Shown here: positions 1 through 8,584 of the stretch, in pieces
Numbering within the stretch: position 1 is the first letter of the stretch
Layout: each line of letters starts with the position of its first letter
Assembly: GCA_030248065.1 (NCBI GenBank)
Contig: JASAMV010008818.1
Location: forward strand, 104,028 to 168,027
DNA length: 64,000 nucleotides
From: Rhynchonema sp. JSB1_4
Taxonomy: Eukaryota > Nematoda > Chromadorea > Monhysterida > Xyalidae
Direction of reading: 5' to 3'
Made by a program: the position numbers and the translations under genes
Notes under the pieces: model-generated
Told to the model about the DNA's origin: nothing
The model's input: only the letters and a program-made list of their open reading frames with translations
Databases searched by the model: none

Positions 1-3000
1 CCACCCACCATCATCTGAATGTCCCTGTTTCTTCACCAAATACACCACGTCCCCATCATTCAGTACGGCCGTTTCACCTCGTTTCAACCGCTGCATGCCA
101 TTCAGAATGGTGCCGTTCTCGCTGAAATAGATAGAAATTAAACTTGAAATGGCAGAAATATTGCTCATAGGCAGGTGACACTCTGGTCAAAATTAGTAAC
201 GTCAGACATAGTAATAGTAACACAACGAAAAACGCAAAAAATGCGCAGCCGCGGATGCATAGGTAGATTCAGTGGCTATGACTGCCGGGTGAAAACAAAG
301 GTTTTTTCTTTAAAAAACGGTTTCAAGCGTTCCGGCTTCCGGGGTGTGTAAAAACTGAAAAAACATGGCCGACCCGTGACCGAAGGTTTTTTCCCAAAAA
401 AAAATCGGCAATTTTTTTTGGAATAAGGGACAAAATCTGTATCAAAACGCGAATTGATCATGGTAAAAGTCGCCGTAATTGCTCGTTTCGGGCATAGCAG
501 CACATGGTGTAACAATTATAAAACACATGCGCAGTGTCAGTAATACACAAAAAATATGCCCAAAAAGTATGTTTTGAGTTCCCCTATGCTCATACACTGC
601 GTTTTTTTCCAAAAAAATATAAAGAACCGGTTCTTCGGCAACCATCCGCCACCCATCCAACCTCTGATCGATCACAAACACGGTGTGCCGCGAGCCACGT
701 TGCAGCTGCACATGTCGACGCGAGATCAACTGGTTGTCGGGAATCGTGAAGTTCGCATCTGAATGAAGTTTAAATGCCTATTATGCACAAAAATTGACCA
801 ATTTTGGGGCTAAACGAGAAATATATGTGCATTATTGCTGCAATTTTTAGGGAAAAATATATTTACTGAAAAAATCGTTTTTTCCCACCTGCAACAAAAA
901 TGTGCACCAGGCAAAAAACAAGATTACGAGCCAACGAGACGAACCCTGGGCGCGTCCAACCACAAAAATATCTTGATTGATATCGATTTTTATGCGTTGA
1001 GCGAGCGGCAAATCGCCGCCGAACGTAATGGTCGGTAATTGAGCCGTCATCTCAACTGCGCTGAAATGGCAATCTGTTTTATCCATCGGACACAGATCAC
1101 TTTACTGTGCTAAAACGAATAAGCCTTCCTTCAAATGCTCATGATTTCTGTGCAAAGCTGTGGAGAATCTAGGACAAATATAACGTTTACAATTTCCAGC
1201 TTTACTTCTGGAAACTGGTGCACACAGCTTAGCTTGAGTTTTTTTTTTGGGGGGGGGGGGGGTTGACCCAAATCCCAAGTGGCGATCTCAAAAACGAAAG
1301 GGCTCTTAGGACCGTTTGAACTGGAAAATGCTGAAAATTGTGTGAAAATCACTTCATTAACTGGATGAATTAACAAGGTTCTCAGCCTCGGTACACTAAA
1401 TGCAAGCGGCGATAATCATCATCTGGGCCAAATTCAAGTGGCCAGGTGGCTATTGTATACCCCTGTCTATACTTGCGTATTTTTCCGCAAAATATATTTT
1501 TGGAAAAAAACCGTTTTTTTCCAAATACTTTTCCAGTACTTAAGGATACCCATGGTCCAAAAACGCCTATTTTGGAGAAAATTTCTTCGGGAAATGGCCT
1601 GAAACAGGCTAAAAATGCGGTTGGAGATTAAAAAGTGTTCATTTTGAACTGTTTAGTACCGATTTATATTGGTTTTGACAACATCCTCTCGCAACCTTGG
1701 AAAATATCTCGGAAATTTTTGGAAAAAAAACCGTTTTTTCCAAAAGTTGCCACTTGGAAAAATTTCCGGAAAAATAAAAACGTATTTTTCCGGGCCTCGG
1801 AAAAAAACGGTTTTTTTTTTCGGTTTTTTTTCCGGCCCGCAAGTATACCCCTGTCCAAATCACATACATTGAAGGCATACAAATTTTTTGTCTTTCCGGT
1901 TTGAATTGAGCGCGCGCGAGACACAGACAAGGCAACAAGTGCACTTGTGCCCACACCGCGCATTACGCATATATTTTACATTCACTGACGCAACATGGGA
2001 CACACCTAATGTTTAACAAGCGCTTTTGCGCAATAATGCCTGAACATGTTTGAACGCGCACAATGTATTCAGCCGCAGTCCTTTGACTCAACAATGAGTT
2101 TGCTTGGCGAACGATATTATGTTGGCCAAGTTCCTGCATAAAAGCGTATGCATATGGTTCCATTCCACGTGGCACTGGGTGTTATGGATTCAGTCAGCGC
2201 CGTTGGCGTCAGTGCTTGGCCATGAAGTGCGGTGGGTGGTGACGTACAGTGCTGTGGCTACTTCTGAGGGGGAGATACTGTACCTTCCGGAAAAAAAGAG
2301 GGGAGATACCGGGGTACTGTACCCAGAATTTTGGGCGGCGGGGGATCCAATTTGGTGGGGGAAGAAATTTTAAGGGCAGTTACTGTTCCACACTACTTTC
2401 GCGAGACTTTAAAATTTTCATAGGTTAAAACCTGCATAAATCGCGCGGTGCGCGCAAATTTTTGCACTTTTGGTCGATTTTGACCCGATTTTTGGCCATT
2501 TTGGACCAAAAAAGGACACTTTTGGGCTGAAACTTTAGAAAAATTGGGGAGATACCGTACCAGAGAGGAGGAGATACTGTACCTCAGCGCGGGGCCACAT
2601 ACCGTACCGGCGAGGGGGAGATACTGTACCGCCACCCCCAGCCACAGCACTGGCTGACGTACATTCTGGTCTCGATCGGGATCAAGGATTTTCGGTCACT
2701 ATATTCGGAATATCAACTTAGGAAGAGCAGTGATCAGGAGTTCAACGGCAACTTGGTAATCAAGCAGCGGTCAGAAATTTCCACGACACACCACATGTGA
2801 AAAGAAGTTCCTCCCACCAACACCAACCACCCATAATATTACACATTTTCAAAACTCACTGGTTGGGTCTGGGTGCAACGCAGTGCACCAAAATTTCATA
2901 TTCCAGGCGCAAGCAAATTGGCCACCTTAAAATCACTAAACTCCAGTGGTGTCGTTGGGAAATCAAAAAGTCAGGATACCGGATGCCCAAAATCCAAAAC

Positions 3001-4306
3001 TTTCGGATACCGGATACCCAAAATGAAAAATCTCGGATACCAGGGGGTTGCTCCCTAAAATAAAAAATCTCGGATACCCAGGGGAGTTGTTCAAAAAAGG
3101 TCAATTGAGGAAAATTGAGCAAAATCGGTGTTGGAAGCGCAAAAAATGGTCATTTTGGGGGTTATGCTTGATTTTTACGGTTTTCGGAAAAAATTTAGGG
3201 TAGGATACCCCTGGACAAAAAGTCAGGATACCGGATACCCTGGGTGAAAAAGTCAAGATACCTGATACCGGATACTTGGGGGGCAGGGTTTTTTATTTCA
3301 AAATCGGCTAGTAGCAATTGCTACTAAAACGGCAATTTTTAGGCAACCCGTAACTTGCACACCCCGTTTTGTATTTATTTTCATGTCCGTAAGCTCCACA
3401 CCCGGTCTTGTAATTATGCTTCTTTCACTTAATCTTCTTATTTATGTGTTATTAAGTTGGTGCCGACGCAATAAACTAACCATCAGAAAATCAAGCAACG
3501 CGCGAAGCGCAAAATTTTTGTATTTTCGGGGCTAAGACGCTTCAGAAAGTGAAGTTCGGATACTCCAGATATGTGATATATTTTTGCAACTAAACCCTGA
3601 AATCTTAGTAGCAAATTGCTACTGAACCTCGATTTTTTAGTAGCAACGGGAAATTTTTAGTAGCAAACTGCTACCATTTAGTAGCAAAAAACTATGCTGG
3701 GGGATAACCCCCTTCCCCCCAGCGACACCACTGCTAAACTCTTGAGTGTAAACAACACCGAAATAGTAAACCGTGGTTCGCCTCTGTTTGGAAAAAATCT
3801 CAATAAAAAGGCTTTTAGCGATTTTTGACAACATTGACTTGACTTAAACATCATCCACTTTAGGCCTAAAATGCCTGTTTTAGGCCTAGATTTGCTTGTT
3901 GAAGACATAAACTGGGGGAGCACACGCACCCGGAGGGTGAGCAGGGGGTTTAGAGGCGTACTATGGAGGGGGAACAGGCGTACCCGAGGCGGATTCCCCC
4001 CCCAGCAACTACACTGTTCGCAGGGAACACTAATTCCCGACTTCACGGGCGGACGAATTAGTTTTGTTGTTGCAAGTTGCTCCATGACCACCATCAGACC
4101 GGAATCGGAAGCATCCCCGACTCATTGACGTTGACCGTTGGAATGTGTCTGCTGCTTCAGTCACCAACTCACTTTCCATTCATGTCAGTTTCGCTGGATT
4201 GATCGTCGTTAGCATCACCACCGCCACCAGCATCGTCTGATTTCGACTTCGTTTTTCGAGCAGGGCTGACATCGTCGTTGTTCGCAGTTCTCGATCTTGT
4301 CGACAT
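1..4306 (-). CDS. FHA-domain protein, probable CHK2-like checkpoint kinase (5' part, runs off left edge)
   Basis: Four exons are visible: 4306-4173, 1060-945, 758-662 and 121-9. Their phases agree at every junction. Exon 1 starts MSTRSRTANNDD, is rich in Ser, Asp and Lys, and ends at AAA|GTGAG. Together the next three exons form one forkhead-associated domain: IFVVGRA, NFTIPDNQLISRRH, then SENGTILNG and LNDGDVVYLV. These are the GR, SRRH and NGT phosphothreonine-binding motifs of the fold. FHA domains bind phosphothreonine. An N-terminal FHA after a short acidic/Ser leader is the CHK2/Rad53 arrangement, but no kinase sequence lies inside the window, so CHK2 is inferred; another FHA protein is possible. 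Intron 1 (about 3.1 kb) holds three hAT-like MITEs, and intron 2 holds a 68-bp one. I am confident of the FHA domain and less so of the family. Confidence 0.72.
832..899. mobile_element. 68-bp miniature inverted-repeat element
   Basis: The ends are TTATTGCTGCAA and TTGCAGGTGGG (inverted), and the element is flanked by the direct repeat ATGTGCA (825-831 and 900-906). The inside is a short AAAAATATATTT / CGTTTTTTCC fold. It looks like a deletion derivative of the poly-A/T-block family also present at 54557-54910. It lies in intron 2 of the FHA gene. Confidence 0.5.
1468..1847 (+). mobile_element. hAT-like MITE, TATACTTGCG family, copy 1
   Basis: The terminal inverted repeat TATACTTGCG ... CGCAAGTATA is flanked by the exact 8-bp duplication CCCCTGTC (1460-1467, 1848-1855). 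The interior is AAAAACCG / CGGTTTTTT palindromic blocks plus a unique core. It is homologous, in reverse orientation, to 46473-46872. There is no coding capacity, so it is a non-autonomous element. Confidence 0.8.
2247..2652 (+). mobile_element. hAT-like MITE, CAGTGCTGTGGCT family
   Basis: The left end CAGTGCTGTGGCT and right end AGCCACAGCACTG are perfect inverted repeats. TGACGTA lies on both sides, giving a slightly decayed 8-bp duplication. The motif GGGGAGATACYGTACC is repeated in the same orientation near both ends. The centre has the palindrome CGCGCGGTGCGCGC followed by TTTTTGCACTTTTGGTCGAT. Non-coding. It lies in intron 1 of the FHA gene. Confidence 0.78.
2944..3733 (+). mobile_element. 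hAT-like MITE, CAGTGGTGTCG family, copy 1
   Basis: The ends are CAGTGGTGTCGTTGGG and CCCCAGCGACACCACTG. The flanking 8-bp duplication CTAAACTC is exact (2936-2943, 3734-3741). Motifs GATACCGGATACC and GGATACCC recur in the same orientation on both sides. From about 3308 to 3690 it also contains AGTAGCAATTGCTACT-type palindromes, possibly a second nested insertion. Non-coding. Confidence 0.8.
3860..4014. mobile_element. Truncated hAT-like MITE, right end only
   Basis: It ends in CCCCCCCAGCAACTACACTG, the right terminus of a CAGTGTAGTTGCTGGGG variant of the MITE group. TTTTAGGCCTAAAATG repeats lie internally, as in 55560-55620. No matching left end or duplicate of the following TTCGCAGG is visible, so the left part is missing or rearranged. 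Confidence 0.45.
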
Positions 4307-4426
4307 GTATGACGTTTTTCTTTGTTTCTCTTCGTTTGCGATCAAGTGACAATGCCAAAAACAAAACTTCGCTTTCCCGTCGTAAAGCCTAAATACCCCA
4401 GAACTAAACAGAGCCGTCCCCGGAAT

Positions 4427-4660
4427 CAGTGCTGTGGCTACTTCTGAGGGGGAGATACCATACCTTGCGGCCAAAAAGGGGGAGATACCGGGGTCGGGGC
4501 ACTGTACCCAGAATTTTTTTGGGGGGAGCAGTGCTGTGGCTGGGGCGGGGGGAGCAGGGGGCTCCCCCAAATGGTACCCTACCCGCCCCGGCTTGGTACA
4601 CTACCCTACCCCCACTGTAGTGGCTGGGGGGATGGGGGGGGGGGGGATTCCCCCCTTTTT
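4427..4660. mobile_element. Mosaic of GC-rich hAT-like MITE ends
   Basis: The segment starts with CAGTGCTGTGGCTACTTC, as at 2247. A second CAGTGCTGTGGCTGGGGC end begins near 4528. TACCCTACCCGCCCCGG motifs follow in inverted orientation, then CACTGTAGTGGCTGGGG near 4613. No complete element with a target duplication can be drawn. It borders, and probably truncates, the Penelope-like reading frame. Confidence 0.5.
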
Positions 4661-6364
4661 GGTGAACGACTGCATATCAAGATTAAATTTATTATTTAAA
4701 TCCTCATGTCTGGCAATAATTTGTTCAAACGAATCAGAAATAGGTTTATAAGTTAAATTACCCCATAATGGAATGTCATTAGTGACACCAAATTCAGCCA
4801 AAAGTTTACTAACATAGAATTTTCTACAAACAATGACATAATTATTACTAGCCTTGCCCGCCTCACTGACCACATATTTATTCGCCAATAAAGACAAACT
4901 AGATTTTAGTGTCACCTTATCTACTGAACAATGATCATCAGATATTTGGTTTAACCTGGAGCGTATGATATACATAAATCTGTCCTTGTATTGGTTAAAA
5001 CAATCAACATTAATGTTATGACGTTTCGACCAAGACCGTGTTAAGTTATCAAGTTTTGACATGACATGACCTGCAAAAGCCACTTTACTGAAAGGTAGGT
5101 TAATTTTGAACTTGGTTCCTTTACTCATGATTTGTTTCAAAGCGTTATTATCAATTATGTCAACGTTACCAGTAACAATATGACCAACATCACAATTAAC
5201 AAAGGGTGATGAACTACAATCACAGTTAGAATGGCTGAGACGCAAAAGAGCATCAATATCCAATTCACGAATCGATGTATGTTGATATACCATTCTAGAA
5301 AAAGGGGCAGGATATGAATAACAAACGCTAACTCTCCGTCTGAGGCTTTTATCGACTGGATTAAGGCTACATAATTTTCTATCTTTGAAAATATTGTGTA
5401 ATTCTAATCGTTCAACACACTTGTTGCGGAAATCAATTGACATAAAATCACATGATTCTTTAGAAACATTACGATGACCTAAAGAAGAATAGTACCTGCT
5501 GACGAAACCAACCAACATAATATGTAATTGGATGGGGACATCTGTACCCTGTAAAGCAACAAAACATGATTTAAGTGATTTTTTGCTGAGCGATCTAAGA
5601 AATACAAATAATTGGCGCATATTATTATCATGGAAATACGTTTCAGCAACTTTTAACACATCGATACCGGTGTCCTGGTCAGCAGACCGCTTACGTTTTT
5701 TCTTTTTTCCACGTTTTCTTGGCTTACGTGGTGTTTTAATACTGAAATATGGATTCTTAAAGAACAAAGTATCTGGCGTAATGCTATCAGTTAACACGCC
5801 GTAATCAGAAACGTCATTATTAAGGCCAAAAGGATAAGCCGAATTTAACAACAGAATCCAAAAATTTTCACGCTTTCGACGCACAGAGTCAGAAACAGAA
5901 TCATCAAATTCTTCAATAACTTGTACCAACATGTCCAACTCAGAATGTCCTTGTTCATTAAAATGGTTGACAATAAGCGTAGATTTTTTCGCACCGCGTA
6001 TATTACGTTTATGCTCACCTATTCTAGCTCTAAGAGTTCGCTTTGTTTCACCAACGTACTGGAAGCCACATTTTGCACAAGTAATGATATATACAATGTT
6101 CCTTGTGTCACATGATAATACAGAGTTGCAGCGAGAAACAAACTCCCTACCAGTAACAGAAGATCTTACTGTAAATGCATCCGACGTATAGTCACATACA
6201 CCACAATTACGCTTATCGCAGGCAAATGTTTTTTGAGCAAAACAGTATTTATCTACCCAACAAAACTTATGTGGACCCATGCTGTCATAGGATTCAACTA
6301 AGATAACATTCTTTGCATCATATTGAACTTGATTATTAACTGAATGAACTGTGGATGTGGTCAC
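4601..6364 (-). CDS. Penelope-like element ORF with N-terminal GIY-YIG nuclease, reverse transcriptase missing
   Basis: This 587-residue frame starts MTTSTVHSVNNQ. A cysteine cluster (FACDKRNCGVC, about residues 47-57) precedes a GIY-YIG endonuclease: NIVYIITC, FQYVGETKRTLRARIGEHKR and a downstream NHFNEQGH, about residues 89-150. A basic stretch near residue 220 (RKRGKKKKRKR) could be a nuclear signal. Towards the C-terminus comes KASNNYVIVCRKFY, typical of the segment just before the reverse transcriptase in Penelope-like elements. The last about 20 residues (GGIPPPPIPP) are read through a GC-rich MITE end. An N-terminal nuclease is the permuted order described for Naiad/Chlamys-type elements. 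No reverse-transcriptase motifs follow anywhere nearby, so this is a 3'-truncated copy with an intact 5' frame. Confidence 0.75.
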   Translation of the reverse strand: MTTSTVHSVNNQVQYDAKNVILVESYDSMGPHKFCWVDKYCFAQKTFACDKRNCGVCDYTSDAFTVRSSVTGREFVSRCNSVLSCDTRNIVYIITCAKCGFQYVGETKRTLRARIGEHKRNIRGAKKSTLIVNHFNEQGHSELDMLVQVIEEFDDSVSDSVRRKRENFWILLLNSAYPFGLNNDVSDYGVLTDSITPDTLFFKNPYFSIKTPRKPRKRGKKKKRKRSADQDTGIDVLKVAETYFHDNNMRQLFVFLRSLSKKSLKSCFVALQGTDVPIQLHIMLVGFVSRYYSSLGHRNVSKESCDFMSIDFRNKCVERLELHNIFKDRKLCSLNPVDKSLRRRVSVCYSYPAPFSRMVYQHTSIRELDIDALLRLSHSNCDCSSSPFVNCDVGHIVTGNVDIIDNNALKQIMSKGTKFKINLPFSKVAFAGHVMSKLDNLTRSWSKRHNINVDCFNQYKDRFMYIIRSRLNQISDDHCSVDKVTLKSSLSLLANKYVVSEAGKASNNYVIVCRKFYVSKLLAEFGVTNDIPLWGNLTYKPISDSFEQIIARHEDLNNKFNLDMQSFTKKGGIPPPPIPPATTVGVG

Positions 6365-6979
6365 CGATGTTTATACAAACAACGACGCGGCATCGCCCTT
6401 GTCTAAGACGGTGTAACATTATTGGCTTGGGACTGCCAAGCTATCGGGCACCCCACCGTAAATACGGATACCCAACCTTCCAACAGTGCCTCGCGTGCCG
6501 ACCTGTTACACCAACGGGGGGCCGGACACTTATAACGGGTAACTACTGTTGGAAAGGATTACTAGGCCGATAAAAGTACCAAAAACATGGAAAAGGACAG
6601 AAATAAACACAACATAATTAATATTTGGCAAAAAATGAAAAGGCTAAATAGTTTGAAAATTTTTGAAAAAACGAAAAAAGCGAAGAGAAAAGCGGAAAGA
6701 ATAAGCCTAAGCCTGAAATAGAAGCCTAAACCTTAAGTATGGGACTATGCTTAAGCACACACAAAACGGGTGGATTTCCGTAAAATTAGTCAATCTTGGC
6801 ACAGTAGGTGTCCCCCCGATTTTGCCAATTGTCAAAAGTGCCAATTTTTTACCAAAACTGCCAAAAATAGTGTAAAATCAGTGGTTTTTGCCTCAAATTA
6901 CCCCGCAAATACTACGTTTTCACACGATTCCACACATAATAAACACATTAAAAATTTTCACCCCAAAACCTAACCCCCC
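6365..6979. other. Non-coding flank, probably 5' region of the Penelope-like element
   Basis: It contains two short GTGTAAC/GTTACACC segments and A-rich stretches such as AAAAAACGAAAAAAGCG. I see no reading frame, inverted repeat or RNA gene I can name. Confidence 0.3.
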
Positions 6980-7705
6980 CCCAAACCCTTTTTCGGGGCG
7001 GGTAGGGTGTACAACACAAGTTTTTTCGGGTGCCTGTTTTTATGTACTAAAAAGTACATATATCGCGCGCAGCGCGAGATTTTTTGCACTTTTTAGGGTT
7101 TTCGGTCGAAATTTGGGCATTTTTGACCGAAAAATGGGCATTTTGAGGGTAAAAATCGGGGCGGGTAGGGTACCAGGGCGGGGCGGGTAGGGGGGGGGGG
7201 CAGGGCGGGGGGGGGAAGGGGGCCCAATGGGGGCCCCCCCAGTGTGGGGGCGCGCCAATCCCCCGAAGACCCGTGGGGGGGGGGGGGGGTCCCGCACCCA
7301 CTCGACACCCCCAGAGGCTACCCAAGATACCCCTATGGTCCGTCAAAAGGCGAAAAAAGGCCGTTTTTTTGCTTGCAATTTTACTGCAAAATTAGCCTAA
7401 AAATGGGTATTTTTTGACATTTTTGCCGAAAATTGGCCTAAAATGACCATTTTTGGGTGCTTGCGCGCGGAGCGCGCGATTTTTGGGGGTCCCGAGGTCG
7501 AAAAACACCTATTTTTGCCTTTGAAAACCATAAATCTACTTACTCGAGATACCCTTTGGGGTCGGCTCGAGATAGATACCCTTCCCCCCCCCCACCCCCC
7601 CCTGAAGGGTTGACTCGAGATAGATACCCCCGGGGCGGATCCCCCCCCCCTAGCCACTACAGTGGGGCCCCCCCCCAACCCCCCCCCCCCCCCAGCACCG
7701 TGGAC
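6980..7705 (+). mobile_element. Fused or nested GC-rich MITE fragments
   Basis: GGGCGGGTAGGGTAC motifs occur on both sides of a core with TCGCGCGCAGCGCGAGAT and TTTTTTGCACTTTTTAGGG (7064-7110), as in the element at 55125. A second core (GCGCGCGGAGCGCGCGAT, 7460) with GAGATAGATACCC motifs follows. The right side ends in CCTAGCCACTACAGTG (about 7648-7663). The long proline- or glycine-rich frames here are products of the G/C runs, not genes. Confidence 0.55.
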
Positions 7706-8096
7706 CAGAGGTGGGAATCGGGCCGGGTTACCTCGGCCCGGCCCGGCCCGGCCCGACTTGGAAAAAAGTCGGCCCGGCCCGGCCCGGCCCGATTTTTTCG
7801 GCCCGACTTTTTCTGATGACATTTTGAAGCAATTTTGTGGTGCAAATATTACTGTTTTTTTTTGTTTAAAAATACCTGATAAGCATGGAAGTCGGTACTA
7901 ATTTGCAGAATCGCGAAAAATTTTGAGAAATTTGGCCTAAAAAATCACGATTTTCTATTGAAATTTGATGATGTCGGGCCTTTTCGGGCCGACCACCCCG
8001 GCCCGGCCCGGCCCGACATTCCGGAAAGTCGGCCCGGCCCGGCCCGACCGTTCGGGCCGGAAACCTCGGCCCGGCCCGGCCCGATTCCCACCTCTG
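7706..8096. mobile_element. hAT-like MITE, CAGAGGTGGGAATCGGGCC family
   Basis: The ends CAGAGGTGGGAATCGGGCC and GGCCCGATTCCCACCTCTG are perfect inverted repeats. The flanks CCGTGGAC and CTGTGTAC match at 6 of 8 positions, a decayed duplication. Sub-terminal GGCCCGGCCCGG blocks occur at both ends. After the right end (8100-8185) comes TTTCGCGA...AATCGCGCGGAGCG, the core of a CAGTGCTGTGGCT-type element. This copy was therefore probably inserted into another MITE. Confidence 0.7.
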
Positions 8097-8584
8097 CTGT
8101 GTACCATATTACTTTCGCGATAATTCAATTTTTATAAGTAAAAATGTGTGTAAATCGCGCGGAGCGGGCAAACGCGTTTCATTGGAGTGGAGACAACTCA
8201 TGCCACACGTAATTTTCTTTTGTTTTGCGTTGGCAAGGCCAAACGAACGTAATCCCATGTTACATTTAGCTCAGACCGTTGACGGAGAGAACAAAACATT
8301 CTCCAAAATATAACGAAAGAAATCAAAGAAAGAGATTCGAATTGTTTTCTTTCGTGTTGTTGCACTTGCCAAACGGAAGAAAGTGCCGTATTCAAGCGCA
8401 AGACTCAACGCTGTGCCGGCTGCCGCACAAGCAGTTACGCAAACTTGGGGATGAAAAATAGCTCTGCACTGACTATTTTCTTGCAATTCGCCCTGCCATC
8501 ACAATTTCATTACTGATCTTAACCAACAAATTCTATAACGATCTTCCTGTTGGCTTTCGCCATTTAACCGCAAGACTAATTATC

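Noticed and set aside
4613..7663. A 3-kb element bounded by CACTGTAGTGGCT / AGCCACTACAGTG that would carry the GIY-YIG frame
   Set aside because: The ends match as inverted repeats, but the flanks share no target duplication and the interior is a mosaic of other elements; probably two unrelated MITE ends.
7040..7822. Long proline-, glycine- and arginine-rich open frames on both strands
   Set aside because: They arise from runs of G/C and GGCCCGG repeats inside MITEs; composition mirrors the repeat in every frame and no start context or splice pattern supports a gene.
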